DNA of 64,000 nucleotides from Geodermatophilus bullaregiensis. Lineage in GTDB: Bacteria > Actinomycetota > Actinomycetes > Mycobacteriales > Geodermatophilaceae. This document shows, one piece after another, positions 25,907 to 34,971 of this stretch; position 1 is the first letter of the stretch, and each line of letters opens with the position of its first letter. The notes under the pieces were generated by a model. That model worked only from the letters and a program-made list of their open reading frames with translations, was not told where the DNA came from and searched no databases. The translations under genes and the position numbers were made by a program. Location of the stretch: NCBI RefSeq assembly GCF_016907675.1, contig NZ_JAFBCJ010000001.1, forward strand, positions 1,612,001-1,676,000. The letters are read 5' to 3'.

Positions 25907-27370
25907 GTGACCGCCACCCAGAACCCCCCGCACGACCAGCCGAAGACCGCCAGCGACTCCGCGGAGCGCCGCTACGCGACGGTCAACCCCTTCACCGGCC
26001 AGACGGAGAAGGAATTCGACTTCACCCCGACCGAGGAGATCGACGGGATCATCGGCCGGGCGCACGCCGCCTACCAGGAGTGGCAGCAGCGCCCGGTCGA
26101 GGAGCGCGCCGCCGTCGTCCGCCGGGCCGCCGAGCTCATGGACGAGCGCCGCGACGACCTCGCCCGGCTCATCACCACGGAGATGGGCAAGCGGCAGGAG
26201 GAGGCGACCGGCGAGCTGTACCTGTGCTCGATGATCCTCAAGTACTACGCCGACAACGGCCCCGGCTTCCTCGAGCCGACGTCCGTCCAGCCCCTGATGG
26301 GCAAGGGCGAGGCGGTCATCGAGACCCGCCCGGTCGGCGTCCTGCTGGCCATCGAGCCGTGGAACTACCCCTTCTACCAGGTGGTCCGCGTAGCCGGCCC
26401 GAACCTGGTGCTCGGCAACACGGTCATCCTCAAGCACGCCGAGATCACCCCGCAGTGCGCGGTGGCCATCGAGCAGCTCTTCACCGACGCCGGCGCCCCC
26501 GAGGGCGTCTTCACCAACACCTTCCTGCGCATCGAGGACGTCGAGCAGGTCATCGCCGACCCCCGCATCCAGGGCGTGACGCTGACCGGCAGCGAGCGGG
26601 CCGGCAGCGCGGTGGGCGCCCTGGCCGGCAAGCACCTGAAGAAGTCGGTGCTCGAGCTGGGCGGCAGCGACCCGTTCATCGTGCTCGACGCCGAGGACAT
26701 GGGCGCCACGGTCAAGGCCGCGACCATGGGCCGGATGCAGAACACCGGACAGGCCTGCACCGCGTCCAAGCGGCTGATCGTCACCGAGGAGCTCTACGAG
26801 CCCTTCGTCGAGGGCCTCCGGCAGGCGTTCTCCACCTTCGCGCCCGGCGACCCGGCCGACCCCTCGACGTCGCTGGCCCCGCTGTCGAGCGAGCGGGCCG
26901 CGCAGGACCTGCACGCGCAGATCCAGGACGCGGTCGACAAGGGCGCCACCGTCGTCGCCGGCGGCGGCCGGCCCGACCACGCGGGCGCGTTCGTCGAGGC
27001 CACCATCCTCACCGACGTCACCCCGGAGATGCGCGCCTACCGCGAGGAGCTGTTCGGCCCCGCGGCCGTCGTCTACAGGGTCAAGGACGCCGACGAGGCG
27101 GTCGCGCTGGCCAACGACAGCGACTTCGGCCTGGGCGCCACCGTCATGAGCAGCGACCTCGACCGCGCGCGGGCGGTGGCCGAGCGGCTGGAGGCGGGCA
27201 TGGTGTGGATCAACCAGCCGACCGGGTCCTCCCCCGAGCTGCCCTTCGGCGGCGTGAAGCGGTCCGGCTACGGCCGCGAGCTCTCCGAGCTGGCGATGTT
27301 CGAGTTCGCCAACCGCCGCCTGGTGCGCACGGTGCCGGTGAAGAAGGCCGACCGGCCGGTCGGCGGCTGA
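25907..27370 (+). CDS. NAD(P)-dependent succinate-semialdehyde dehydrogenase-like aldehyde dehydrogenase
   Basis: A 487-residue aldehyde dehydrogenase. The substrate channel motif [12 protein letters not shown], the general-base Glu in [13 protein letters not shown] (about residue 252) and the catalytic Cys in [12 protein letters not shown] (about 284) are present, with [13 protein letters not shown] near the end. It is closest in my reading to the succinate-semialdehyde group. With Kgd elsewhere in the window, it could finish a 2-oxoglutarate to succinate bypass. The GTG follows GACGAGGAT. Confidence 0.88.
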   Translation: MTATQNPPHDQPKTASDSAERRYATVNPFTGQTEKEFDFTPTEEIDGIIGRAHAAYQEWQQRPVEERAAVVRRAAELMDERRDDLARLITTEMGKRQEEATGELYLCSMILKYYADNGPGFLEPTSVQPLMGKGEAVIETRPVGVLLAIEPWNYPFYQVVRVAGPNLVLGNTVILKHAEITPQCAVAIEQLFTDAGAPEGVFTNTFLRIEDVEQVIADPRIQGVTLTGSERAGSAVGALAGKHLKKSVLELGGSDPFIVLDAEDMGATVKAATMGRMQNTGQACTASKRLIVTEELYEPFVEGLRQAFSTFAPGDPADPSTSLAPLSSERAAQDLHAQIQDAVDKGATVVAGGGRPDHAGAFVEATILTDVTPEMRAYREELFGPAAVVYRVKDADEAVALANDSDFGLGATVMSSDLDRARAVAERLEAGMVWINQPTGSSPELPFGGVKRSGYGRELSELAMFEFANRRLVRTVPVKKADRPVGG

Positions 27371-27412
27371 GCGGTGGGCGGTGCGGTGTCCCGGGCCGGG
27401 CAGGATGGTCCC

Positions 27413-28705
27413 GTGAGCCAGGTCTGGACGACGCCGCACCGCCCGACCCCCGTCGACGCCGTCGTCGCCCTGCCGGGCTCGAAGTCGATCACCGCGCGGG
27501 CGCTCGTGCTGGCCGCGCTGGCCGACGGGCCGAGCCGGCTGGGCCGGCCGCTGCGGGCCCGCGACACCGAGCTCATGGCGGCCGGCCTGCGGGCCCTCGG
27601 CGTCCGCATCGACGACGACGGCGCCTCCCCCGACACCGACTGGCTGGTCACCCCCGGCGAGCTGCGCGGCCCCGCCGAGGTCGACGCCGGGCTGGCCGGC
27701 ACCGTCCTGCGCTTCCTGCCGCCGGTGGCCGCGCTGGCCGCCGGCCCGGTGCGGCTGGACGGCGACCCGCGGCTGCACGAGCGCCCCAACGCGGGCCTGG
27801 TCGCGGCGCTGCGCGACCTCGGCGTCGAGGTCGACGACGGCGGCCGGGGCCGGGCACCGTTCACCGTGCACGGCACCGGCCGGGTGCGCGGCGGGCCGGT
27901 GACGGTCGACGCGAGCGAGTCCTCGCAGATCGTCTCCGGCCTGCTGCTGGCCGCCGCCCGCTTCGACGAGGGCCTCGACCTCACCCCGGCCGGCGGCGTC
28001 CCCTCGATGCCGCACGTGGAGATGACCGTCGTCGCGCTGCGCGAGCACGGCGTCGACGTGACCGCCACCGGCCGCGGCTGGCGGGTGGCGCCGGGCCCGG
28101 TCGCCGCCCGCGACCGCGTGGTCGAGCCCGACCTGTCCAACGCCGCGCCGTTCCTCGCCGCGGCACTGGTCACCGGCGGGCGCGTGACCGTCCCCGACTG
28201 GCCCGAGGTCACCACCCAGCCCGGTGCGCAGCTCGACCGCCTGCTGGGTGAGATGGGTGCCGACGTGCAGCGCGCACCCGGGGGGCTGCAGGTCACCGGC
28301 ACCGGCACCATCGCGCCGCTGGTCGCCGACCTCGGCGAGGTGGGCGAGCTGACGCCGGTGCTCGCCGCGCTGTGCGCCCTCGCCGACGGCACGTCGCGGC
28401 TGACCGGCATCGGGCACCTGCGCGGACACGAGACCGACCGGCTGCAGGCCCTCGACGAGGTGCTCAGTGCCGTCGGCGCGCGGGTCGAGCAGCTGCCCGA
28501 CGGGCTGGTGGTCACCCCCGGCCCGCCGCGCCCGGCGCTGGTCGACTCCTACGCCGACCACCGCATGGTGCACGCCGCCGCCGTCCTCGGCCTGGCCGTC
28601 GACGGGGTCCGGGTGTCCGGGCCGGAGGCGGTGACCAAGACGCTGCCGGACTTCCGCGAGCGCTGGGACGGGATGCTGGGCGCGACGGCGGGGGTGGGCT
28701 CCTGA
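27413..28705 (+). CDS. aroA: 3-phosphoshikimate 1-carboxyvinyltransferase (EPSP synthase)
   Basis: This 430-residue enzyme makes 5-enolpyruvylshikimate 3-phosphate from shikimate 3-phosphate and PEP in aromatic amino acid synthesis. Motifs: LPGSKSITARALVLAALADG at the N-terminus, GLAGTVLRFLPP, LHERPNAGLVAALRDLG, SSQIVSGLLLAA and DSYADHRMVHAAAVLGL. A CAGGAT box lies 6 nt before the GTG. Its stop overlaps a CTG that appears to start rsgA. Confidence 0.97.
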   Translation: MSQVWTTPHRPTPVDAVVALPGSKSITARALVLAALADGPSRLGRPLRARDTELMAAGLRALGVRIDDDGASPDTDWLVTPGELRGPAEVDAGLAGTVLRFLPPVAALAAGPVRLDGDPRLHERPNAGLVAALRDLGVEVDDGGRGRAPFTVHGTGRVRGGPVTVDASESSQIVSGLLLAAARFDEGLDLTPAGGVPSMPHVEMTVVALREHGVDVTATGRGWRVAPGPVAARDRVVEPDLSNAAPFLAAALVTGGRVTVPDWPEVTTQPGAQLDRLLGEMGADVQRAPGGLQVTGTGTIAPLVADLGEVGELTPVLAALCALADGTSRLTGIGHLRGHETDRLQALDEVLSAVGARVEQLPDGLVVTPGPPRPALVDSYADHRMVHAAAVLGLAVDGVRVSGPEAVTKTLPDFRERWDGMLGATAGVGS

Positions 28706-29718
28706 GCCGCCGGCACGACAGCCGGTCGGACGAGGACGACGTCCGGGTCCGGCCGAGCCGGCGCGGCTCGCGACCGCGCACCCGCACCCGCCCCGCGCAC
28801 GCCGATGCCGTGCCGGGGCTCGTGGTCGCGGTCGACCGCGGGCGGATGACCGTCCGGGTCGAGGGCGACGACGGCGCCCCCGTCGAGGTCACCGCGATGC
28901 GCGCCCGCGAGCTGGGCCGGCACGGCGTCGTCGTCGGTGACCGGGTGCGGCTCGTCGGCGACACCACCGGGCGGCCGGACACCCTCGCGCGCATCGTCGT
29001 CATCGAGGACCGGACGACGTCGCTGCGGCGCACCGCCGACGACACCGACCCGACCGAGCGGGTGGTGGTGGCCAACGCCGAGCAGCTCGTCGTCGTCACC
29101 TCGGTCGCCGACCCCGACCCGGCGCTCGGGTTCCTCGACCGCTGCCTGGTCGCCGCCTACGCCGGGGGCCTGGAACCGCTGTTCTGCCTCACCAAGACCG
29201 ACCTGGCCAGCGCCCAGCCGTTGCTGGACCGCTACGCCGGCCTGGGCGTCGACGCGGTGCCGATGTCGCGCGAGACGCCGCTGGACCCGCTGCTCGACCG
29301 GATCGAGGGGCGCACCAGCGTCTTCGTCGGCCAGTCGGGCGTGGGCAAGTCGACGCTGGTGAACCGGCTGGTGCCCGACGCCGACCGGGCCATCGGCGAC
29401 GTCAGCAAGGTCGGCAAGGGCCGGCACACCTCGTCGTCGGCGGTGCTGTTCGACCTGCCCGGCGGCGGCACGATCGTCGACACCCCGGGCATCCGCTCGC
29501 TGGGGCTGGCGCACGTGACCGCCGACGACGTGGTCGGCGCCTTCGACGACCTCGCCGAGGCCGCCGTCGACTGCCCGCCGGGCTGCGGGCACTCCGCCGA
29601 CGACCCCGACTGCGCGCTCGACGCCTGGGCGGCCGCGGGACCGCCGGCGCGGGCCGAGCGGCTGGCCAGCGTCCGGCGGCTGCTCGACGCCGTCGGCCAG
29701 GTCGGCCCCGGCTACTGA
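28702..29718 (+). CDS. rsgA: ribosome small subunit GTPase RsgA
   Basis: A circularly permuted GTPase of about 338 residues that matures the 30S subunit. An N-terminal OB fold is followed by G4 (CLTKTD), G1 (GQSGVGKSTLVNRL), G2/G3 (KGRHTSSS, IVDTPGIRSLG) and the zinc cluster CPPGCGHSADDPDC. The conserved-looking N-terminus [20 protein letters not shown] requires a start upstream of any ATG or GTG. The only candidate is a CTG at 28702, whose TGA overlaps the aroA stop; a GTG at about residue 36 would delete that segment. Confidence 0.92.
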   Translation: MSRRHDSRSDEDDVRVRPSRRGSRPRTRTRPAHADAVPGLVVAVDRGRMTVRVEGDDGAPVEVTAMRARELGRHGVVVGDRVRLVGDTTGRPDTLARIVVIEDRTTSLRRTADDTDPTERVVVANAEQLVVVTSVADPDPALGFLDRCLVAAYAGGLEPLFCLTKTDLASAQPLLDRYAGLGVDAVPMSRETPLDPLLDRIEGRTSVFVGQSGVGKSTLVNRLVPDADRAIGDVSKVGKGRHTSSSAVLFDLPGGGTIVDTPGIRSLGLAHVTADDVVGAFDDLAEAAVDCPPGCGHSADDPDCALDAWAAAGPPARAERLASVRRLLDAVGQVGPGY

Positions 29719-29776
29719 TGGAGGACCCCTCCTCCCCACCCCTCGCTCCGCTCGGGGCGGGACCCGGGAGGGGGCC
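29719..29776 (+). repeat. dispersed stop-codon hairpin repeat, copy 4
   Basis: Begins on the rsgA stop (TGATGGAGGACCCC), carries CCTCGCTCCGCTCGGGGCGG in the middle and closes GGGAGGGGGCC. It ends 18 bp before the VOC gene, so it must allow or end transcription there. Confidence 0.65.
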
Positions 29777-29793
29777 ACCCACGGAGGTGACAG

Positions 29794-30225
29794 ATGGAGC
29801 AGCAGGTGCACTTCACCACGCTCGCCACCGCCGATCTGGACGCGGCGCGGCGCTTCTACGTCGAGGGCCTCCGCTGGTCCCCGCTGCTCGACGTCCCCGG
29901 CGAGATCGTCTTCTTCCAGGTCGCGCCGGGCACCGTGCTGGCCTTCTTCGAGGCGCGGAGCTTCGCGCGGGACCTCGGCACCGGCCCCGCGCGGCCCGCG
30001 GTCTCCGGCGTGACGCTGGCGCACAACGTGGCCGACCGGGACGCCGTCCGGGCGCTGGTCGACGCCATGGTCGCGGCCGGCGGCACGGTGCTCACGCCGC
30101 CGGAGGAGGGCGCCTTCGGCGGGGTCTTCCACGCGCTGGTGGCCGACCCGAACGGCGTCGTCTGGGATGTCGCGCACAACCCCGGCTGGTCGGTCGACGC
30201 CGACGGCACCGTCCGGCTCGGCTAG
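29794..30225 (+). CDS. VOC/glyoxalase superfamily protein
   Basis: A 143-residue protein with two half-modules of the vicinal oxygen chelate fold: VHFTTLATADLDAARRFYVE and VSGVTLAHNVADRDAVRALV, ending LVADPNGVVWDVAHNPGW. Metal ligands are not obvious in the first module. The ATG follows GGAGGTGA. No substrate can be assigned. Confidence 0.85.
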   Translation: MEQQVHFTTLATADLDAARRFYVEGLRWSPLLDVPGEIVFFQVAPGTVLAFFEARSFARDLGTGPARPAVSGVTLAHNVADRDAVRALVDAMVAAGGTVLTPPEEGAFGGVFHALVADPNGVVWDVAHNPGWSVDADGTVRLG

Positions 30226-30308
30226 CTCCCTCGCCGGGGCCCCCGTCCCGCCGGGACGTCGTGCTCCGGGGTCCGCAGGCGGAGCGGGGCACGAGGCCCG
30301 GAGGGTCC

Positions 30309-30845
30309 TCAGACGTCGACCCAGCCGCCGCTGCGCCAGTAGAGCCCCTCCGCCCGGGAGAGCAGGCCCTCGTCGACCAGGTACCGGCGCAGCGCCGCGG
30401 TGTCGGGGTGCCAGACCGCCAGCAGCGCGTTCACCTCGCGCTCCGGGTAGCGGACGCCGACCTCGAACACCCGCACCAGGTGCTCCAGCACCACCCGCCG
30501 CTTGGTGCGCTGGGCCGGGATGGACACCAGCCGGCCGTCGCGGACGAACGCGGCCAGGACGGCGGACTCGGTGGGGTCGTCGGAGAGCGGCTCGGGGGCC
30601 GGCGCGGCATCGGCGGCGGCCCGCGCGGCGGCGCCGAAGCGGTCGGTCAGCAGCTCGAGCGCGTGCCCGTCACGGCGCACCAGCCCGCCGCGGGCCAGCC
30701 GGCGGGCGGCCAGGGCGACGTCCTTGAGCGCCAGCCCGGAGGTCTCGGCGACCTCCTCGATCGTCCCGGCGCCGAGCGCCAGGGCCGCCACCACCCTCAG
30801 CCGGGTGGGGTCGGCCAGCAGTCCCACGATCCTCGCCGCCTCCAC
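30309..30845 (-). CDS. ArsR-type HTH regulator with DUF2087 domain
   Basis: A 178-residue protein. Residues 1-75 form a winged helix (IVGLLADPTRLRVVAALALG, IEEVAETSGLALKDVALAAR). The C-terminal half is the DUF2087 fold (RLVSIPAQRTKRRVVLEHLV, YPEREVNALLAVWHPDTAAL, RRYLVDEGLL). I see no metal-binding Cys cluster. The GTG lies 7 nt after TACCGT (30858-30853), giving a leaderless message divergent from the DUF2795 gene. Targets are unknown. Confidence 0.88.
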   Translation of the reverse strand: MEAARIVGLLADPTRLRVVAALALGAGTIEEVAETSGLALKDVALAARRLARGGLVRRDGHALELLTDRFGAAARAAADAAPAPEPLSDDPTESAVLAAFVRDGRLVSIPAQRTKRRVVLEHLVRVFEVGVRYPEREVNALLAVWHPDTAALRRYLVDEGLLSRAEGLYWRSGGWVDV

Positions 30846-30898
30846 GCCCGCGACGGTATCCGCGCATCGGAGGAGGTGGGCGGGGGTAGCCGACCGGC

Positions 30899-31075
30899 AT
30901 GGTGAGCCCCATCGACATCCAGAAGGCCCTCAAGGGCATGGACTACCCGGCCACGAAGGAGCAGATCCTCGAGCACGCCAAGGGCGGCGACCAGGAGGTC
31001 CTCGACGCGCTGCAGAAGATCGACGACCGGGAGTACGAGGGCCCCAGCGGGGTCAGTGCCGCGGTCTTCGACTGA
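30899..31075 (+). CDS. small DUF2795 protein
   Basis: A 58-residue protein ([20 protein letters not shown] at the start). The pattern I-x2-A-L-x-G-x-D-Y-P-A-x-K-x2-I/L followed by A-x4-A-D/L and a Tyr-rich end is DUF2795. It is short and cytoplasmic, of unknown function, often described as a possible DNA- or cofactor-binding domain. The ATG lies in a gap between the ArsR-like gene and hisN, and the product runs to TGA at 31073-31075. Confidence 0.82.
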   Translation: MVSPIDIQKALKGMDYPATKEQILEHAKGGDQEVLDALQKIDDREYEGPSGVSAAVFD

Positions 31076-31097
31076 CCGCCCGCTAGGTTCGGTGCCC

Positions 31098-31904
31098 ATG
31101 ACACCGGGCCGGGACTTCACGGGGGACATGCACCTGGCGCACGTCCTCGCCGACCAGGCGGACTCCATCAGCATGGAGCGGTACCGCGCGCTGGACCTCA
31201 CGGTCGAGACCAAGCCCGACCTCACGCCGGTCACCGACGCCGACCGTGCCGTCGAGGAGCAGCTGCGCACCACCCTCGCGCGGGCCCGCACCCGGGACGC
31301 CGTCCTGGGCGAGGAGTTCGGCGTCACCGGGCACGGCCCACGACGCTGGGTGCTCGACCCGATCGACGGGACGAAGAACTTCGTCCGCGGCGTGCCCGTG
31401 TGGGCGACGCTCATCGCGCTGTTCGACGGCGACGAGGCGGTCGTCGGGCTGGTCTCGGCGCCGGCCCTCAACCGCCGGTGGTGGGCGGCCAAGGACGTCG
31501 GCGCCTGGACCGGCCGGCGGCTGGAGTCGGCCACCCGCTGCCGGGTCTCGGGGGTCTCCGACCTCGGCGACGCGAGCCTGTCGTTCTCCAGCCTGTCCGG
31601 CTGGGAGGAGCGCGGCCTGCTCGACGGCTTCCTCGACCTCTCCCGGTCGGTCTGGCGGACCCGCGGCTATGGCGACTTCTGGAGCTACGTGCTCCTCGCC
31701 GAGGGCGCCGTCGACCTCGCCTGCGAGCCCGAGGTGTCGCTGTGGGACCTCGCCGCGCTCGACGTCGTCGTCCGGGAGGCCGGCGGCCGGTTCACCGACC
31801 TGTCCGGTACGCCCGGGCCGGCCGGCGGCAGCGCGCTGGCCACCAACGGCCTGCTGCACGACGCCGCGCTGGCGCACCTGCGCCTGCCCGACCCGGCGGG
31901 CTGA
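31098..31904 (+). CDS. hisN: histidinol-phosphatase, inositol monophosphatase family
   Basis: A 268-residue Mg-dependent phosphatase. Metal and catalytic motifs are [20 protein letters not shown] and [15 protein letters not shown]. The arrangement and length fit actinobacterial HisN, which completes histidine synthesis; inositol-1-phosphatase activity is the alternative. The ATG lies 8 nt after TAGGTT (31084-31089), so the mRNA is probably leaderless. A strong terminator follows. Confidence 0.9.
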   Translation: MTPGRDFTGDMHLAHVLADQADSISMERYRALDLTVETKPDLTPVTDADRAVEEQLRTTLARARTRDAVLGEEFGVTGHGPRRWVLDPIDGTKNFVRGVPVWATLIALFDGDEAVVGLVSAPALNRRWWAAKDVGAWTGRRLESATRCRVSGVSDLGDASLSFSSLSGWEERGLLDGFLDLSRSVWRTRGYGDFWSYVLLAEGAVDLACEPEVSLWDLAALDVVVREAGGRFTDLSGTPGPAGGSALATNGLLHDAALAHLRLPDPAG

Positions 31905-31908
31905 GACA

Positions 31909-31955
31909 CGACGACGGCGGCCCCTCCCCACACCGGGGAGGGGCCGCCGTCGTCG
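31909..31955 (+). terminator. strong terminator after hisN
   Basis: A perfect 21-bp stem (arms 31909-31929 and 31935-31955) with a 5-base loop, starting five bases after the hisN stop. Confidence 0.75.
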
Positions 31956-32013
31956 GCCCCCCTGCAGGGTCCCGCCGCGGGCCTGCGAGCGGTGGGGGGC
32001 AGGGGGTCCTTCG
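31955..32013 (-). repeat. dispersed stop-codon hairpin repeat, copy 5 (inverted)
   Basis: Read on the minus strand it starts GAAGGACCCCCTG one base after the stop codon of the 64-residue gene, has the CACCGCTCGCAGGCCCGCGG middle and closes with CTGCAGGGGGG. Orientation follows the gene it terminates. Confidence 0.7.
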
Positions 32014-32208
32014 TCAGACGGTGGGAGTCGTGCCCCCGGTACCGCCCGTGCCGCGGCCACCGGAGAACCGGCGGCGCGCGTCGTCGATCCGCGCCTTGGT
32101 CTTGGGGTCCTTGGCCATCTGCTGGGCCTTGGTGGTGACCTGTCGGAGCGCCTGCTGGCCCTTGGGGCTGCGGGCGAACTGGGCCACCTTGTCGAACACC
32201 GACGCCAT
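32014..32208 (-). CDS. small basic hypothetical protein
   Basis: A 64-residue protein, MASVFDKVAQFARSPKGQQA at the start, with amphipathic helices, many Lys/Arg and a Gly/Thr-rich tail. I recognise no named domain. The ATG at 32208 follows a strong GAGGAGG site. Longer in-frame readings upstream run antisense to the kinase gene and are not real. Confidence 0.75.
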   Translation of the reverse strand: MASVFDKVAQFARSPKGQQALRQVTTKAQQMAKDPKTKARIDDARRRFSGGRGTGGTGGTTPTV

Positions 32209-32300
32209 GTCGCGTTCCTCCTCTCGCCGGGGCCCGTCGGGCCCCCGTCGTCTCCTCCAACGGTGCCCGGGCCCGCGCCGTTCCATGCCGGCCGCCGCGC

Positions 32301-33689
32301 TCAGCCCCGCCGCCAGCGCTCCCGCGCCCGGTCCAGCCCCTCGTGGGGAGCCGGCTCGACCACGGTGCCGAGCTCCCGGCGCGCCTCGAGGTCGGCGCCG
32401 ACCCCGGCCGCGGCCAGGAGCGCGGCGCCGGTCGCCGAGGCGCTGCGCACCTGCAGGTGGACCACCGGCCGGCCCAGCACGTCGGCCAGCAGGCGCTGGA
32501 CGAGCGGCGAGCGGGCACCGCCCCCGGTGAGCACGACGGGCGCGCCGTCGTCGGGGACGTCGAGCAGGTCGAGCGCCGCGCCGACGGCGAGGGCGACACC
32601 CTCGAGCGCGGCCCGGGCGAGGTCGGCCCGGGTGGTGCCCGCGGTCAGCCCCGACCAGCTCCCCCGCGCGTCCGGCCCGGCCACCCCGCCGCGCTCGCCG
32701 GTCAGGAACGGCCGGAAGACGACGCCCCCGGCCCCGGGCTCCGCGGTCGCGGCCGCGTCGAGCAGCCCCTCCCAGGACAGGCCGAGGACCTCGCGCACCC
32801 AGGACCACGCCAGCCCGCCGTTCTGCAGCGCGGCCATGGCGTACCAGCCGTGCTGGGTGTCGGCGTAGGCGTGCACCACCGGGTCGGCGACCGGAGCGGG
32901 CGTCCACCCCGGCCGCAGCAGCTGCGCACCGGTCCCGAGGTTCACCTGGACGCCGGTGCGGGTGCCGGCCGCCAGCAGTGCCAGCGGCGTGTCCGCGCCA
33001 CCGACGACGACCGGCACCTCGGTGCCCAGCAGGCCGGCGGTGCCGGCCACGGCCGACCCCGGGACGACGGCGGGCAGCAGGCCCGGGTCGACGCCGGCGG
33101 CGGCCGTGGCGGCCGTCGACCAGCGGTCGCCGGGGACGTCCCACAGCAGGGTCGCCGAGGCGTCGCTGCGGTCGGTGCGGCGCCAGTCGGCCCCCGGCAG
33201 GAGCGTGGCGCGCAGCGCGTCCTTGGGCAGCAGCACGCCGGCGGCGCGGGCCAGCAGCCCGGGCCGGTGCGCGCCCAGCCAGGCCAGCAGCGGCCCGGTC
33301 ATGCCGGGCACCAGCGGGTTGGCCAGGGCGGCACGGTCGGCCGCGGGGAGCTCGCGCCACCGGTGCAGCTCGGCGACGGCCCGCCGGTCGGGCCACAGCA
33401 GCGCCGGGGCGAGCGCGGCGCCGGCGTCGTCGACGAGGACGGCGCCGTGCATCTGCCCGGACAGCCCCAGCCCCCGGACGGTGACGCCGCGCAGCGCCGG
33501 GGCCACCTGCTCCAGCGCGGCGTCGAGTGCCGCCCGCCAGGTGCCGACGTCGGTCTCCGCCCAGCCCGGCTGCGGGCTGTCGACCGCGTAGTCGACCTCG
33601 GCCTCGGCGACGGTCGCGCCGGCGGCGTCGAGCGCGGCGAGCTTGAGCCCGCTGGTGCCGAGGTCGGCACCGAGCAGGACGTCGCTCAC
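32301..33689 (-). CDS. FGGY family carbohydrate kinase (xylulokinase-like)
   Basis: A 462-residue sugar kinase. The ATP-site motif LLGADLGTSGLKLAALD opens the protein, LGLSGQMHGAVLVDDAG is the xylulokinase-type substrate loop, and GERGG, VVLTGGGARSPLVQRLLADV and SASATGAALLAA mark the second FGGY domain. D-xylulose is the likeliest substrate, but no xylose isomerase is near. The GTG overlaps the XdhC-like stop (GTGA), the last cistron of a four-gene operon. Confidence 0.9.
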   Translation of the reverse strand: MSDVLLGADLGTSGLKLAALDAAGATVAEAEVDYAVDSPQPGWAETDVGTWRAALDAALEQVAPALRGVTVRGLGLSGQMHGAVLVDDAGAALAPALLWPDRRAVAELHRWRELPAADRAALANPLVPGMTGPLLAWLGAHRPGLLARAAGVLLPKDALRATLLPGADWRRTDRSDASATLLWDVPGDRWSTAATAAAGVDPGLLPAVVPGSAVAGTAGLLGTEVPVVVGGADTPLALLAAGTRTGVQVNLGTGAQLLRPGWTPAPVADPVVHAYADTQHGWYAMAALQNGGLAWSWVREVLGLSWEGLLDAAATAEPGAGGVVFRPFLTGERGGVAGPDARGSWSGLTAGTTRADLARAALEGVALAVGAALDLLDVPDDGAPVVLTGGGARSPLVQRLLADVLGRPVVHLQVRSASATGAALLAAAGVGADLEARRELGTVVEPAPHEGLDRARERWRRG

Positions 33690-34186
33690 GTCGGGCGGTG
33701 CGTGCCGCCGCTGCGGCCGTTGCGGTCGGCGAGCAGCCCGGCCAGCGTGCTCAGTGCGATCTCGGCCGGCGTCCGGGAGCCGATGTCGAGCCCGATGGGC
33801 CGGTGCACGCGGGCGACCTCCTCGGGCGGCACCCCGAGGGCGGCCAGCGCGGCGACGTGCGGGCCCTCGTGCCGCGGGTTGCCCATCACGCCCACCCAGC
33901 GCACCGGCCGGGCGAGCGCGTCGCGCAGCACCTCGCCCAGCTCCGGGCGGTGGTGGTCGGTGACGACGACGTCGGCGTCGGACAGGTCCTCCGTCAGGTC
34001 GGCCAGGCCGACGACGCCGGCCCCGCGCGCCGGGTCGGGGTCGAGCAGCACGGTGCGGAAGCCCAGCTCCGGCGCCCACCGCTGCAGCACCTCGGCCACC
34101 GGCGAGGCGAACACCGCCACCAGCACGCGGCCGGTGACCGCGGGGGCGGGGGCGCCGTGCGCGACGCCGCAGGTCGGGTCGGTCAC
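33686..34186 (-). CDS. XdhC-like protein, Rossmann domain only
   Basis: A 166-residue protein carrying the XdhC C-terminal Rossmann domain: VLVAVFASPVAEVLQRWAPE, ADVVVTDHHRPELGEVL, and the signature HRPIGLDIGSRTPAEIALS. The usual N-terminal XdhC/CoxI module is missing. XdhC proteins insert or protect the sulfurated molybdenum cofactor in xanthine dehydrogenase-type enzymes, none of which is in the window. Both ends overlap neighbours by four bases. Confidence 0.85.
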   Translation of the reverse strand: MTDPTCGVAHGAPAPAVTGRVLVAVFASPVAEVLQRWAPELGFRTVLLDPDPARGAGVVGLADLTEDLSDADVVVTDHHRPELGEVLRDALARPVRWVGVMGNPRHEGPHVAALAALGVPPEEVARVHRPIGLDIGSRTPAEIALSTLAGLLADRNGRSGGTHRPT

Positions 34187-34971
34187 GACGCCTCCCCGAG
34201 GAAGCCGACCAGCGCCGCGGCGAAGGCCGGCGTCCGGAGCGCGGTCGAGTGGTCACCGGGGACGACGGCCACCCGGGCGCCGGGGATGGCGGCGGCGAGC
34301 ACCTCGGGGCGGACCGCCAGCGGATCGGCGTCGCCGGCGAGGACCAGCGTGGGCGCGGTGATGGCGGCCAGGTCGGCACCCCGGGTGTGCAGCGAGCGGG
34401 CGTGCGCGGCGAGAGCGCGCCGGTCGGCGTTGAGGGCGTCGGCCAGCCGGCGGTAGAAGACGGTGGCGGGATCACGCACGTCGGCGACGTCGGCCGCGTC
34501 CAGTGCGGCGGCCAGCCCTCCCATCAGCACGGAGTGTCGCTCGGCACCACCGGGCTCGACGAACGCGGCGCCGGCACCGCAGACCACCAGCCGGCGCACC
34601 CTCCGGTCGGTGACGGCGGTCAGCATCACGACCGTCGCGCCCATCGAGTAGCCGGCCAGGTCGAAGGAGTCGTGACCGAGCGCGTCGGCCACCCGCCGCA
34701 GGTCGTCGGCCATCCGGGCCTCCCCGTAGGCGACGGGGTCGTGCGGCTTGTCCGACCTCCCGTGCCCGCGGGCGTCGACGCCGACGACCTCCCGCCCGGC
34801 CGACAGGAGGGCCGCGACCGCCCCGGTGCCGACCCAGTTGAGCCGGGTGTCCGCGACGAAGCCGTGCTGGAGGTAGACCGGCGGGAGCGCGCCGGGTGCC
34901 CCCCACCGGTGCACGGCGACCGCGACGCCGTCGGCGCCGGGCACGCGCAGGGTGCCGGTGGAGGTGGTCAC
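34183..34971 (-). CDS. alpha/beta hydrolase
   Basis: A 262-residue hydrolase of the haloperoxidase/lactonase-like group. [14 protein letters not shown] is the oxyanion strand, the nucleophile Ser lies in [13 protein letters not shown], Asp in [11 protein letters not shown] and His in VPGDHSTAL. The substrate is unknown. It is translationally coupled on both sides through GTGA overlaps. Confidence 0.88.
   Translation of the reverse strand: MTTSTGTLRVPGADGVAVAVHRWGAPGALPPVYLQHGFVADTRLNWVGTGAVAALLSAGREVVGVDARGHGRSDKPHDPVAYGEARMADDLRRVADALGHDSFDLAGYSMGATVVMLTAVTDRRVRRLVVCGAGAAFVEPGGAERHSVLMGGLAAALDAADVADVRDPATVFYRRLADALNADRRALAAHARSLHTRGADLAAITAPTLVLAGDADPLAVRPEVLAAAIPGARVAVVPGDHSTALRTPAFAAALVGFLGEAS

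Noticed and set aside
22812-25910. Long plus-strand open frame of about 1000 codons across ybaK and the membrane gene
   Set aside because: Third-base shadow; it is full of Arg/Gly/Ala runs and conflicts with several well supported genes.
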